Shown here: piece by piece, positions 1 to 12,318 of the stretch | Layout: each line of letters begins with the position of its first letter | Position numbering within the stretch: position 1 is the first letter of the stretch | DNA from: Incurvaria masculella | Lineage: Eukaryota; Arthropoda; Insecta; Lepidoptera; Incurvariidae | DNA length: 64,000 nt | NCBI GenBank assembly: GCA_946894095.1 | Contig: OX335664.1 | Coordinates: 10,062,001 to 10,126,000 of the forward strand | Direction of reading: 5' to 3' | The notes under the pieces: generated by a model | Databases searched by the model: none | Told to the model about the DNA's origin: nothing | Seen by the model: the letters and a program-made list of their open reading frames with translations, nothing else | Position numbers and translations under genes: made by a program

Positions 1-140
1 GGAAACAAGGGATTTCCTGTAACCTGGGAGGCACTTAATGTCGTTAGTGACACCTGAGGGTTCAGCGTAAAGCATCAGAAATGGGCTGAAGGCCCAAGTC
101 TGTCAGTCCGAGTCTTACTTCCGCCAAACTTATTTACTTT

Positions 141-509
141 GAACGGCTCGTAGCCTAGCGCGGGGACTGGCCTAGCGTACCAGAGGTGTGAGTTCAATTC
201 CGACATGCACCACTGTCTTTCTCTTCCCGAGTTCGATAATTGCATTTCGTCACGAATGCAAGCTGCTCCATGTAAAACTACTAGGTAGGGTTTAAGCCCG
301 CCCGGGTTGGTACCATCGCATTGGATGAAAAGATGGTCGAAGCGGCAATGAAAAATTGTCCGTGTTTTCTATCCAGTTCAATGTAGCCGTGCTCATAAAG
401 GGAAGGTCCTGGCATGGCACCTAAGTCTTTAGGGAATGTGGTGTATTGAGCTAATATCATAACGGAAGTTGTGTGGTATTAGCCATCCATGTCAGGTCGC
501 AAAAAAAAA
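141..509 (+). mobile_element. tRNA-derived SINE, near-complete copy
   Basis: The left end has a tRNA-like head: a box-A-like GTAGCCTAG stretch near 150 and a box-B-like GAGTTCAATTCC near 190. It is followed by a long non-tRNA body and ends in an A-run. The same roughly 400-bp sequence recurs at least seven times in this window in both orientations, which supports a retroposed family. The family name is not known to me. Confidence 0.75.
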
Positions 510-779
510 TTAGATTTGAGCGGGTCCCGCAACAGATTAGATAGAAGCTCAACGCTGCCGGCTTGTAGCTCAGGAGCGTGTGGACGTGCCTTCCATGAGG
601 AGAGGCGGGCGGTGACTTGAACCCATGACGGGTTCAAGTCCAATGCATCCTGATCCCAGGTAGCACAAATTGGTGACCCCGACGTCATCTGTCTTGGTGG
701 ACTAAAATGACGTCGTACAGTCCCATCAAATGACGTTCTAATGTCATAGCCTCACTTCGCCTCTATCTAAACCCGTAGT

Positions 780-1110
780 CCCAGTTGTCACCTAAATTGG
801 CGTTTACACCAAACTGATCGACTGGCGTTTTCAAATGTATGGAGAAATTGAAGAGCGCACGCAGTGGGCGTTAAGCGAACTAACATTTGCGAGTCTGAGC
901 TTGATTTGACAGCTTACTCATCGTCGGCGAAAATATGTCGACGTTGCCGTTTACGCCGACTCTGCATTTTCATACAAATCGGAAGTCCGAGTTTGACTTT
1001 GACAGCTTGAAGAAGTAAAACCACAGAATATCTAGTAAAAACATGTGAGGAGTTTGAAGTTTTGACGGAACTTCGAAGTTCCGTAAACGCCAGTTTAGGT
1101 GACAACTGGG
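780..1110. mobile_element. TIR element (MITE), family with CCCAGTTGTCACC ends
   Basis: The element begins CCCAGTTGTCACCTAAATTGG and ends with the near-perfect inverse, so it has terminal inverted repeats of about 30 bp around a 330-bp body with no coding capacity. Other copies lie at 16428-16736, 21717-22577 (interrupted), 49150-49482 and 61938-62276. The likely class is a non-autonomous DNA transposon. Confidence 0.7.
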
Positions 1111-1437
1111 ACTAGCAGCTCTGACCACACACGGACACACAATGTGTATATTCGGTGAATCCTACAACATCCAGGCTGCTACTAAATGCACTGACTTCCA
1201 GAAGACGGACATTTATTTATTTATTTTATGTTAGACAGGCAGCCTAGGCTGATGTGTCTAAATCATGTTCAAGCTTGGTTTATTACTTTTCATATTTGAT
1301 GTCATTTCATGATCTTAAAAAGACCCTATTTTTGGAAAATAAGCAACTTTTATGGACGGACCTTAAGATGACGTCACTAAAACGTTGTAATATTTCGGTA
1401 TTTCAATCATTTCAGTAAAGGTCCGGGACGCAGGTAT

Positions 1438-1706
1438 AGCGTTAATGTTTGTAGGTATAATCCTAAATACTGTGTTAGTGGGAGGCATTGATTACGGGAA
1501 GATAATGGAAGTAGGAGAATTCCAAATTATGGGTATACAGCAGGCGAAATTGGTTAGACGCAATACCCGCGAATGGTATGCTTTGCTGGTTCGGGTCCAG
1601 CCTTGCAGTATATTCGTAAATTAGTTCTTTTTACAGGGATATTTCTTTAATTAATGTGTCCTTGCTCCACGGTCGATTATACATACATACATGTCACATT
1701 CCACAC
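1438..1706 (+). mobile_element. SINE-like repeat with tRNA-Leu-like segment
   Basis: The copy contains GGCGAAATTGGTTAGACGC followed about 30 bp later by GGTTCGGGTCCAGC, spaced like the A and B boxes of a tRNA. Related copies are at 2395-2697 and 10500-10780, with fragments near 11430-11660, 16271-16394, 35705-36050, 43188-43260, 45885-46035 and 46795-46990. Confidence 0.55.
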
Positions 1707-2394
1707 AATGTGTACATTCGGTGCATCTAATCTGCTCGTCAAGAAGACGACACATGGACATTCAGGCTGCTACTAAATGCACTGACTTTCCAAATACGGA
1801 CATACATTAAATTGACGGAAAGGAATTAAATTTATGGAAAATAAGGATCTTTTATTAACGTCCTTAACATGTCCTTAAGATGACGTCACTAAAACATTGT
1901 ATTCGGATTACTGTAGGACTGACTGAAATTTTACCTCCGAATGAGATCCATTTTAGGGACAATTGTAGGCAGTTTCAGACTGACCAAAAATGACTTATAA
2001 ATGACGTCCGAATTCAGACACATGACGTCTTGTGCTACCTGGGATATCACATAATTTCGATGAAAATATAGCAGGGGCATGAAGAAGAAAAAAGATTCTG
2101 CTAAAACCATGTTCTCAAAGTATTACTTATAGGAAGATTGCCAAGAATATTTTTAAGTTTCTCTAACATCTTGCGACACCACCGACTCTTTGAATCTCAT
2201 GAAATTCAATTTGTCAGACCGACCTTAATATCTGAATAATTCGTTTGCACGTGGGCTCAGGTTAGACCCTTGACGTATTCGTGCGACGCCATAGATTAAA
2301 GAGGTATAGATTTATAACATTGTACCAGTGTTGAATATGGCAAAATGATGACGGCACTATGTTTGAATGTTCAATCTTTGCAGTCAATGTGTGC

Positions 2395-2697
2395 AACGCA
2401 GATGAAGCGTTAAATAAATGTATGTAGGTATAATCTTAAACACTGTGTTAGTAGGAGGCGTTGATTACGGGAATTTCAAATTATGGCTATACAACCAGTG
2501 ACAAAATTGGTAGACACAATACCCGCGTTTTGCTGGTTCCGGTTCCAGCCTTGCAGTATATTTGTAAAGTACTTCTTTTTACTGGGCTCTTTCTTCAATT
2601 AATGTGTCCTTGCTTCACGGTCGATTATAAATACATACATGTCACATTCCTTGGAATAAGCGACGTACCTGCTTAGTACGTAAAAGTATATTTACTT
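2395..2697 (+). mobile_element. SINE-like repeat with tRNA-Leu-like segment
   Basis: Second copy of the family at 1438. It is flanked by the same GATGAAGCGTTAAATAAATG and GCTTAGTACGTAAAAGTA ends seen elsewhere. Confidence 0.55.
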
Positions 2698-3032
2698 AAC
2701 ATGAATAAAACTTACAGTCATGATCGTATTTCGGGCTTTTTATGCGATCCTTATATACCTTCTATATAACATGATCATTTTATGTATTTAATGGATATGA
2801 TATTACAGTTATCCCATTTATTATAGCTAATCAATCAGATTTTAATATTAATTTTGTTGAAAAAAAAAACCCCAAATACAGCTTTGCACTCTTTGGATAA
2901 ACTGTTATATGTAAGTTTGTATGTAAATTAATTTATTGTGGCATTTTTTTTTGAGGTAAAGAATTTTGACGAGTTATAGAACATTGTAGGCTATCAGATT
3001 TTTTTATATAAAATGTAAATGAAAAATCTGGG

Positions 3033-3113
3033 CATTGATCTAAAGGAGGATTCGAACCGGCTACGTTCGAAATTTCTGCCGGCTGCTGTAACCACTTAGC
3101 TATCCAGACAATG
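3033..3113 (-). repeat. tRNA-like pseudogene or SINE head
   Basis: Read on the minus strand, GGATAGCTAAGTGGTTA and GGTTCGAATCC are spaced like tRNA A and B boxes. The acceptor stem does not pair convincingly, so this is more likely a tRNA-derived repeat head than a working tRNA gene. Confidence 0.35.
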
Positions 3114-3373
3114 TTTTTGTACCCGATGCAATGTGTCCGAGGATCAAGGAAGAATTTGCCTCGAAACAATAAGCGTGTAACTCAGAAACAATCACACATT
3201 ATGCACATACAAAGTATCTTCCTCTTGTGAAATTCTGGGACACATGAATGTATAATCACAAATTCAATGAGAGACAAGTCGTGTCTAAAATGATCGCTGT
3301 ATGTGTGTTTATGTTACCGCTAATGTGTCGAAAACATTGTTGCAAAACGAGAATGTCCATTCTTGTACGGGCG

Positions 3374-3688
3374 AAAAACCGGCCAAGTGCGAGTCGGACT
3401 CGCACACGATGGGGTTCCGTACCATCGTACAAGATTTAACACAAAAAATGGCGTTTTTTGTATGGGGGCCCCTTTTATTTTTTATTACTTTTAAATTTTT
3501 CCTATTTGTTGTTATAGCGGCAAAATAAATACATCCTCTGTGAAAATTTCAGCTGCCTAACTATTATGGTTCATGAGATACAGCCCTGTGACAGACAGAC
3601 GGACGAATGGACGGGAGTTGGATGGACGGACAGCGGAGGCTTAGTAATAGGTTTCCGTTGGCACCCTTTGGGTACGAAACCCTAAAAA
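3374..3688 (+). mobile_element. Interspersed repeat with internal GACG microsatellite
   Basis: It begins AAAAACCGGCCAAGTGCGAG, carries a variable (GACG)n tract, and ends GGGTACGGAACCCTAAAAA in the family consensus (here slightly diverged). Copies recur at 15158-15480, 39115-39415, 39773-40101, 40209-40297, 40372-40698 and 43446-43787. It has no coding capacity. Confidence 0.75.
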
Positions 3689-4453
3689 GCAGTGTCAACT
3701 TGAATGTTCCTCTATGAAACAAGCGTAGTTAGTTTGTACATATTTGAACATATTATAATTGATATATTTAAATTTTCCTGAAGACAGGAAACTATATATA
3801 TACATTTTTTTATCTGGTCTAATGTATTTTGTCTGCTCGGTATGGGTGACAAATGAAAAAAATCTCTATTTTTTACTTTACCATGGGTACACCAATATGT
3901 GGAAATATGTGATTATGTAAATATTGTTCAAGTAATATAAATAAAGCAATATTTTTCTTCAAAGAGCATATTCACCATGTCAACAAAGCAAATGAAAACA
4001 GCTTGATGTGAGCGAATCAAAATCTGATTACAATGCTTCAAATTTAGAAAGCGCTGACACTCAAATTTATGTCAAAGTAGACGGCGCCATAGTCGTTCGT
4101 AACTATTACTGATATAAGTCCTCAAACTTCATATGTTTACTTATTTTTTTATTATAAAAACTTAACAGCTATTTATGGTTACAAAAAGAACAGGTATTTA
4201 TCAAATTGTTTAGCCAATTATAAAGTTTCACAGTTTGTTATATGCTATGTTATATATGCTATTATATGTTATAAGAATATAAATTCTAAAATATCCTACA
4301 GGTGAATCGGATATATTACAAACTATAACTATAGTGGCGATGACATTAATCGGTTATGTATTTAATCTCGTTAAACAATTACCATAAAAGGCTGCAATTG
4401 CTCCAAAAATCCATTAAAATGAATAAAATTATCTGCTTTGACATCCCTTAAGG

Positions 4454-4810
4454 CTGTTCCGACCCATATAAAGTTGTTTGCACACATAATGCAAAAAATA
4501 TTGCACTTTAAGCCACGAATTAATAATAAAAGTTTAATATAGTCATATAACTTGCAGCGAAAACAATTTCACAATTTCAAGATTATTGGTTTTGTTACAA
4601 TTTATTTAAATACGATTTTTATTTAACAGCGCCATCTAACGGTGTAAAACTTCTAATCGGCAATTACAACAAAACCATTAACCCTGAAATTGTGAATATG
4701 TTTTCGCTGCAACTACTATGGCTATATTTAATATTTTTGACGAATTCGTGCCTTAAAGTGCAATACTTTTTGCGTTCTGTGTAAAAAAACATTGTATGGG
4801 TCGGAATTAT
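4454..4810. mobile_element. Palindromic MITE
   Basis: The two ends are long inverted repeats: GTTCCGACCCATATAAAG at the left and the inverse of that motif near 4800. The arms extend through the TGCACTTTAAG motif, roughly 130 bp each. The sequence could fold into one long hairpin. No ORF is present. Confidence 0.6.
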
Positions 4811-4854
4811 GCTCATTGTGGAGGTGTCGTTGTATTCTGTCGTGTCTGTATTGA

Positions 4855-5655
4855 TTAGTCTGTGGTGCCTGTTGTACTGACTAGTCTGTGGTGTCTGTTG
4901 TACTGGCTAGTCTGTGGTGTCTGTCGTACTGACTATGTTTTTTTATTTTTATTTTAGGAAAAACAAACGAGAGTAACATATAAATCTTAATATAAGTGTT
5001 ACTATATTGCTTAGAAAATATGCTAGTCCAGCGTCGTATTTCACAAGTTTAGCAAAAGTAGTAGAACGAAGGAGTATATGTATAGTGTAGAGCAAAGAAA
5101 CGAAATAAGAAAATCTTACAGCTATTATTTAACTTTTATATTTAAGATGTTATATGCTAGTAAGGTAACCACAGTCGATATTGGCGTTGCAATGCCTAAG
5201 TGTATCATCCCGATCGAATAAATTGCAATCTGTAAAACGTAATGTGATATAATACAATATAGTATACTATAGTATAATACAGTATGGTATGGGAACATAG
5301 GACCAAAAAGAATTAGTCTGTGGTGTCTGTCGTACTGACTATTCTGTGCTGTCAGTCGTACTGACTAGTCTGTGGTGTCTGTCGTACTGACTAGTATGTG
5401 GTGTCTGTCGTACTGATTAGTCTGTGGGGCCTGTCGTACTGACTAGTCTGTGATTTAGATCTAAGTATGTATTTCATAATTGTGGACGGAAAAATATGTT
5501 ATGTAAACCCGTGAAGTTTCTTTGCGGGTTCTTCTTTACTGGGTTGATCGAATCCGCGGATCTTTGTGACGTAACTTGGTGTAGTTTGACTACCAAAAAG
5601 TTTAAATAAATGAAATGAAATGTGGTGCCTGTCGTACTGACTCGTCTGTGGTGTC
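4855..5655. repeat. 26-bp minisatellite, split into three blocks
   Basis: The unit TAGTCTGTGGTGTCTGTCGTACTGAC is repeated at about 4855-4936, 5313-5453 and 5622-5655. The blocks are separated by unrelated AT-rich inserts. The last block runs directly into the 3' splice site of the ankyrin-gene exon at 5662, so the repeat supplies part of that intron end. Confidence 0.8.
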
Positions 5656-5661
5656 GCGCAG

Positions 5662-5795
5662 GGCTGGCGCTGCTGTCGCGCGCGGCGGTGCGCTGCGCGG
5701 CGCGGCCCGAGCTCGCGCGCTACCTCGTCTGGTGCGTGCGGCGGGCGCTCGCCGCGCGCGCGTCGCCTTCGAGCCGCGAGCCGCTCTTCACGCGG
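5662..5795 (+). CDS. Ankyrin-repeat protein, first exon seen in window
   Basis: The acceptor is GTGTCGCGCAG and the donor is CGG|GTATGT. The exon starts in phase 1, ends in phase 0 and encodes 44 residues including ELARYLVWCVRRAL. It is very GC-rich compared with the introns, as are its downstream partners. It joins in frame to the exon at 7461. No recognised domain falls in this piece; it precedes the ankyrin repeats. Earlier exons must lie left of the window. Confidence 0.75.
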
Positions 5796-6212
5796 GTATG
5801 TCGGGGATGGCAGAAGAGGATCGGATAATATTAATAATATTCATTATTATTAATATAAATGATTTATATTGTTGAGAAAAGTTTACTGGACTAATTCCAC
5901 ATTAGATGGGTTAGAGAGCATTGTCAACTGAACAAAGAGAAAGAGAGAATGTGAGCATAAATGAATGAAGACCTAGATGTTTCACCAATAGGTCACTGCC
6001 GCAGGGACGAAAAATAGATGGCGCAACGACATGGATGCACGTTTACGGCTATGGAAATAGGATGGCCACTTCGTACCAAGAACTTGCGATATAGCCAATA
6101 GATAGCGCTGTACAAATAGGATTTATTCATAGATTAACAATATTATTTGGTTTCAAAGTTGGAAAATATACTATTTTGAATCGATACACACATTTTTTGA
6201 AAACCCATAAAA

Positions 6213-6870
6213 TCAAATGATTTTATGCTGTATGATGCTTTTTAATAGCAGCAAAAGCAAAGCAGTTAGCCTGATAGCTGCGCCATCTCTTGGTGCAATC
6301 ACTCTTTTTGTTGTGTTCGATTGAATAGAAGATAAAATCTTAGTTATACAATTATTGCAATAGAGGGCTGGCTTGCTTAAGACATATTGTATGAAGCTTC
6401 TGTCACTATGGCGGTGGGCCATCTACTTACGCCAGTAAGTAATGATTAATCTATGATGTGAGGTTTAACAACTTTTGAAAGTAATTAGAAAACTGTGAAA
6501 AAAATCTGGAATCGCGACGCGACCTGGAGGAACTCTAAAAATATAAATAATAATAATATGTCATTATAATAATAAATACAAATAAAATGTCAAAAACCCT
6601 GAAAGTCTAAACACAAATGTTTTATATTATACGAGGAATTACATTGATTTTATATGTATAGCTCGGCATATGGCATACTCCAGGACCTATTAAGGTGTCC
6701 GACGACGACCATAAGTTTTTGAACTTTTAAGGGGGCTGCGAAAACCATGCCGGCCAGGTGCTTCTTCACACAATGTTTGAAGGATCCCAGGTTGTAATTT
6801 GGGGGAAATAACTCCGCAGGGAGTGCATTCCATAGTTTACTGACCAAGCGTCATTCCGTGTGAAGGAGCT
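6213..6870 (-). mobile_element. LINE 3'-end fragment
   Basis: On the minus strand, 6650-6850 reads LWNALPAELFPPNYNLGSFK. This matches the usual end of CR1/Jockey-type reverse transcriptases (WN-LP followed by an SLxxFK pattern). It is truncated and not a working gene. The rest of the interval is AT-rich and unassigned. Confidence 0.45.
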
Positions 6871-6877
6871 ATAATTT

Positions 6878-7306
6878 GTTTTTTATGCAACCTGACATGG
6901 ATGGCTAGTACCACACAACTACCGTTATGATATTAGCCCAATACTCCACATTCCCGAAGGAATTAGGTGCCATGCCAGGGCATTCCTTTTATGAGCACGG
7001 CTTCTTTCGGCTCCTTTTATGAACTGGATGGAAAACACAGACAATTGTTATTGCCGCTTCGACCATATTTTCATCCAATGCGATGGTGCCAACCCGGGCG
7101 GGCTTAAACTTTACCACCTAGTAGGGTAAGGGGACCTAAAGTTTCACATGGATTCCGAACCATGGAGCAGCTCGCATTCGTGACGAAAGTGCACTTATCA
7201 AACTCGGATAGAGAAAGACAGTGGTGCATGTCGGAATCAAACCCAAACCTCTGGTACGCTAGGCTAGTCCCCCCGCCACTAGGCCAGTCCCGGTCACTAG
7301 CCGCTC
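6878..7306 (-). mobile_element. tRNA-derived SINE copy
   Basis: Minus-strand copy of the family at 141-509, with the T-run at left and the tRNA-like head near 7306. It carries a short internal duplication near 7000 (CTTTTATGA seen twice). Confidence 0.7.
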
Positions 7307-7337
7307 TTAGCTCTGGTCTTATGAAGTGCTATAATCT

Positions 7338-7451
7338 TTGCGTTGAATGGTCCTCGCGTTGAATGGTTCCCGCGTTGAATGGTTCCTGCGTTGAATGTTC
7401 CCCGCGTTGAACCGTCCCCTCGTCGAATGGTCCCGCGTTGAACTGTCCCCG
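7338..7451. repeat. 16-17-bp minisatellite at a 3' splice site
   Basis: About seven copies of a unit like GCGTTGAATGGTTCCC lie end to end. The array stops about 10 bp before the exon starting at 7461, so it occupies the region where a pyrimidine tract would be expected. Confidence 0.85.
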
Positions 7452-7460
7452 CTTGCGCAG

Positions 7461-7596
7461 ACGGACGAGAGCGGCGACACGCTGGTGGGCGCGCTCGCGC
7501 GGCTCGGCGACGCGCACGCCGACTGCCTCGCGGCGCTAGTGACGCGCGACCCGGCCGACGCGCCGCTCTTCGACGTCGAGCAGCGGAACAAGGAAG
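7461..7596 (+). CDS. Ankyrin-repeat protein, exon with first repeat
   Basis: The acceptor is GCTTGCGCAG and the donor is GAAG|GTGGGT. The exon starts in phase 0 and ends in phase 1. It encodes 45 residues beginning TDESGDTLVGALARLGDAH, which resembles the first ankyrin repeat of IkB-type proteins (DGDTxLHLAI pattern) although the usual His is absent. It ends QRNKEG, the start of the next repeat. Confidence 0.8.
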
Positions 7597-7599
7597 GTG

Positions 7600-9000
7600 G
7601 GTCGTCGTTTACAAGCTCGAGAATAGCGCTTTTAGCACATTCTGCCCACTATTCCATTAGATCGGGGTTTTTGTATTGTATTGTTTATTCATCATCCATA
7701 GATTGATTGATTGATTGATTGGTTTATTTATTTATGCATGCAACATTACAGTGTAATAGCATAGAGAAAGTAATAGCCAAGGCGTTAGGCAATTTGTAGA
7801 TACAATACCCACCCTATTTAAAAAACTATGCAGCTTCAAAGTAAACATTAACTGCCTTCTGGACCTCGTACATCAAAGTACACTACACTCGGAATTTTCA
7901 TATTTGAAAGTTAGTCAGTTCTGCAAAACAAAACAGAGTGAAGAAGAACTGGCAAGAAACTCCGCTGTGTTTTTTTTTTCAACGTCCGTTTAGTTTAAAT
8001 TTACCAAGGCGTTTGTCAAAAGTTTTCCCAAAAACACAGATAAAACCCTATATTAAAAATAATTCATGAAAGTCAACAATTAATACCGTATGCAACAGTT
8101 CATGACAAATATCAGTTTATTTGCAAAGAATATCCCCGCCAACTAACATTTTGCCAATTGGAGCAGGCCAGTCACCACAGATAGCACACGTTCACGAGCA
8201 ACTATCACCTCTCTCGACCATATTTTACGGAAAGAGGTGACCCAAACCTCTTCTTAACCGTGGTCCATGGACCTGAGGGTCCTGTTTGATAAGATGACAA
8301 TACATACTGCGCGTGATCGTTAAAACAAATAACGTATATTTACTTTTTCTGTGGTAATAAATATAAAGTAGTTTTCTTTCTTTCCCTACAAGTGAGTTCG
8401 TGTAATAATTTTTAAATCGTACAAGGGGCCATGACTCCAAAAAGGTTAAGAATCCCTGGCATTCGATTCTGGCAAACCATTGTCTAGAGAATAACCTGAA
8501 CTTTATGTTTATGATGTTTGTTTGTTAAAAGGTATCCAACATATTTTGAAAATTTAATTTCAACCCACAATTATAGTACAAGCAGTTCTTGAAAGAAATT
8601 ATGTGACACACACCCTCGGATTGCACTTTATCGCAATAACGTATTTTGATGGCTCCAAAAATATATAATTGTATCACTCGTAAACCCTGTAATTATATAA
8701 TCTTCTCCCAACAATTACAACCTCTTTGACACTCCTTCCTCGCATGGTTGGCTTTATCCCTCACATGACTGCAATGCAATGTACATTCGAAAACCCAAAT
8801 GTTTCAAGTCTAAGTTCGTGCACATATCTAAAGTTTTAAACAAACATGTCCAACTGAGTAAGCTTCCATTCGGCCTACACGTTATGGATTAATGGTAATA
8901 TAATAATTGTATGCTTAGATCACACCAATCTTTGCAAACCGGTTGCAATAAAGATAAATAGGTAGCATATTTCACCTAACAGGAAAATACCATTGACACA
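7600..9000. other. Intron of ankyrin gene, no gene seen
   Basis: AT-rich intron sequence. It holds a short (GATT)n tract near 7703-7725 and unassigned LINE-like debris near 8000-8460. I see no supported coding region. Confidence 0.6.
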
Positions 9001-9014
9001 ATGTTGGCATTCGT

Positions 9015-9429
9015 ATTTTTTGTTTTTTTTTTTATGCAACATGACATGGATGGCTAATACCACATAACTACCGTTATGATATTAGCCCAATACACCACAT
9101 TCCCGCAGGAATTAGGTGTCATGCCAGGTCATTCCCTTTATGAGCACGGCTACATTGAACTGGATGGTAAACACGGACAGTTATTAATTGCTGCTTCGAC
9201 CATCTTTTCATCCAATGCGATGATACCCACCCGGGCGGCCTTAAACCCTACCACCTACTAGAGGAAGGGGACCTACTTTTTTGCATAGGTTTCGAGCCAT
9301 GGAGCAGCTCGCATTCGTGACAAAATAAACTCACAAAGAGAAAGCAATCAGTGCATGAATGAGGCAAGGATTTGAACCCAGACCTATGGTATGCGAGGCA
9401 AGGCCCCGCGCAACTAGGCTCCGAGCCGC
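9015..9429 (-). mobile_element. tRNA-derived SINE copy
   Basis: Minus-strand copy of the 141-509 family, flanked at left by the T-run and ending at right with the tRNA-like head. About 1 kb of featureless AT-rich intron follows. Confidence 0.7.
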
Positions 9430-10499
9430 CTTGGTTATGATAAACCACAATCATAGCATATATAAACATACTGTTCGGAGCGAGATAAAATGCATCAGCC
9501 AACATATTCACATAATCCGAAGTTCTGAATAGGAAACAATATTTGAGTGAATAAATTTATGCAGGATTCGATATAAAGCAGGAAACACCAATGGGTATTA
9601 TGTTTTATGAGTCGTTCTTAGTCATTTCTCACATGACTACACTTATCTCCCCGGGCCTCCGAGCCCTCTGACTTGTTGTGCATTACAGTTTGAAGCCTCA
9701 AATTCACGTATGGTGTGCATTGATTTTATATAAGAGAATGTTAAAATATGACAAATCCGAGTGCAGTGTAGTGTCTATGGTTGATGAATAAACAATACAA
9801 TAAGTAAATGGGAATTGTTTAATTTATTTGTATTATTTTTGAAATGATGGTGTTAAATTGTTACGATAAAATTTCCAGTTTAGAATGCAGGTACTTTCCC
9901 TCCGGGTGACAGCCCAACTTTCAATCCTGTATGTGTAGCATACATTCTGTATTGTTTCCTTTGAAAGAGCTCACTGATGCCATCTTACGTTATTCTAATG
10001 GCAGAACTTTTCTCCAAAACCACAACACTGCAAAACCAATCCTCCATTCCACGACATGAGCCGTTGGCCAAAATATAAAATGTACACATTGGCAATAGAC
10101 AAAGGATCGTGGGGATACACTACTAACGTCACACAACGTGAAACACTCGCTGAAAACTGCTTATTTTCGCTGGAACTATGAAATTTCTAACCAGCGCCAT
10201 CTCCCGTCACTGCCAGAACCAGTTACACCATCATTAAACTAAGGTTAATTTCAAATTTTGTCTATGTAGGTAGGTGTGATGAAAATATTACATTTTTACT
10301 ATACATTAATTAATATCATTGTAATTATAAAATAACATTGATATTGGTTTGTATTTAATGTATTCTGAAATGTAAGTTGCAACGCCACCTATCCATATTC
10401 AACACTTGTATGACGTAACTAAATATACTTTTTCGTACTAAGCAGGTATTATTATATTATATATTACGCTTATTGCAAGGAATGTGATATGTATATATG

Positions 10500-10780
10500 T
10501 ACGCAGATGAAGCGTTAAATAAATGTAAGTAGGTATAATCTTAAATACTGTGTTAGTAGGAGGCATTCATTACGGGAGGAGGGACTGTAGGAGAATGCCA
10601 AATTATGGGTATACAGCCGGTGGCGAAATTGGTAGACGCAATACCTGCGAATTTTATGTTTTGCTGGTTCAGGTCCAGCCTTGCACTTTATTCGTACAGT
10701 AGTTCTTTTTACTGGCCTTTTTTTCAATTCATGTGTCCTTGCTTCACGGTCGATTATACATACATACATAGATATCACAT
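10500..10780 (+). mobile_element. SINE-like repeat with tRNA-Leu-like segment
   Basis: The clearest copy of the family. GGTGGCGAAATTGGTAGACG is followed by GGTTCAGGTCCAGC, a tRNA-Leu-like A/B-box pair. It lies about 100 bp upstream of an ankyrin-gene exon. Confidence 0.6.
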
Positions 10781-10879
10781 TAGCTATCTTTCCCTACTAT
10801 CATTAATCTATGGCCATGGCGCATGGAGCCACAGCGTGTGTTTTTCTTCTTTTAAGAAAATGGTTTTGTGTTGTCACAG

Positions 10880-10998
10880 GGTACAGTGCGCTGCACGTCG
10901 CGTGCCGGCTGCACGACGCCGCCGGCGCGGGCGGGCCGCGCGCCGCGCGCACCGCGCACGTGCTGCTCGCGCACGCCGCGCTCCCGCTCACGCTGCCC
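10880..10998 (+). CDS. Ankyrin-repeat protein, exon with second repeat
   Basis: The acceptor is TTGTCACAG and the donor is CCC|GTGAGT. It starts in phase 1 and ends in phase 0. It encodes (G)YSALHVACRLHDAAG followed by AHVLLAHAALPLTLP, a clear ankyrin repeat (G-x-ALHxAC, then a VLLxHxA helix) with a Gly/Ala/Arg-rich loop inserted between the helices. Confidence 0.85.
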
Positions 10999-11666
10999 GT
11001 GAGTATGCTCGTGCCTTAATTTCGTTACACTTCTGGTTGGAAGATAACATGTTATTCTATTGCTTGAATGATTTTGTGGTAGATTTAGTTGAATATTATC
11101 ATTTACAAAAACGACGTGCATGCAGCTTGAGAAATGTGAAATGAATCCATAGATGAGCTTACCAAACTAAACCTTACATTCAAGCAAATTAAGACTACAT
11201 TCGACCATAGGTCGACCTAGACAACCTTGAGCAGTGACAGAAGGACTGCAGAAAATTATCAGTTGTGGTCTTGCTTATATCAATTGATTTTTCCCTACAT
11301 TAATAAATGTATGTCCTAGATAATAGCTAAAACGTTTTTATTTGTTATTTTCATAAATTTCATGCAGCGTTAACTAGCCTGAACAATTTGTTAGCAATGT
11401 AGACAAAATGTAGACGAAATTCGATTAAGTAAATATACTTTTTCGTACTAAATAGGTTGGTCGCTTATTCAAAGGAATGTGATATGGATGTATGTATAAT
11501 CGACCGTGAAGCAAGGACACAATTATTGATGAAAGAGCCCAGTAAAAAGAACTACTTTACGAATATACTGCAAGGCTGGACCCAAACGAATGTTTTGCTG
11601 GTTTGGGTCTAGCCTTGCAGTATATTCGTAAAGTATTTCTGTTTACTGGGCTCTTTCTTCAATTAA

Positions 11667-12139
11667 GGGCCTGGTACTAGCCAAATCGCAAAGTTAGACG
11701 AGGCACCCCAAGTAAACTAACTAAGTCTGACGATTATAAGTGTCATCCTTACAATATATGATTCCTTGTCTAGGAATCGAATGATTTTCGTTAATGTATG
11801 TTTTGCTTTTTCTATACAAAATACATTGCGGAAACGGTGTCCATTTCCGAACTTTTTTGACTAAATGTAGAAATCTAAAAGCAAATGGAATTTTTTGTTT
11901 ATGCATATATGCTGTTTTTGCTTATATCTAGAAATCGAATGACTTTCAGATTTCTAATGAGAAAAATCAACTTTTTTAATTTTTATTATTATTTAAATAA
12001 ATGATGGAATAAAAAAATATTAACAATCCATTATCAGTCTGGAGTTCTATTTGGATTTGCTGAAGCGTTTCACTACATATTATTACATTTGTTAAAAAGT
12101 GCATTTGTATGGCGCGAGTAGTTGGCTAGTCCTAGCGCC
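11667..12139 (+). mobile_element. TTAA-flanked MITE (piggyBac-like)
   Basis: The 473-bp element begins GGGCCTGGTACTAGCC and its right end inverts to GGCGCTAGGACTAGCC, an imperfect 16-bp TIR. It is flanked on both sides by TTAA (11663-11666 and 12140-12143), the target site of piggyBac transposons. There is no transposase. A copy of almost the same length lies inverted at 40891-41362. Confidence 0.8.
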
Positions 12140-12318
12140 TTAATGTGTTCTTGCTTCACTTGCGATTATAATGGACTGGATGGATTATAATGACACTCTA
12201 ATAAATGATACTCTATTTTAGTAGAAGCGATGGCGTTAATTTTGGCTTGTCCAAGTGTAGTACATCTATTCAAAGGTTAACAAACTAGAATATATAGTGC
12301 GAGGGTTGCGCTCGGCAG

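Noticed and set aside
141..220. Functional tRNA gene
   Set aside because: The tRNA-like boxes recur at the head of every SINE copy and lack a pairing acceptor stem.
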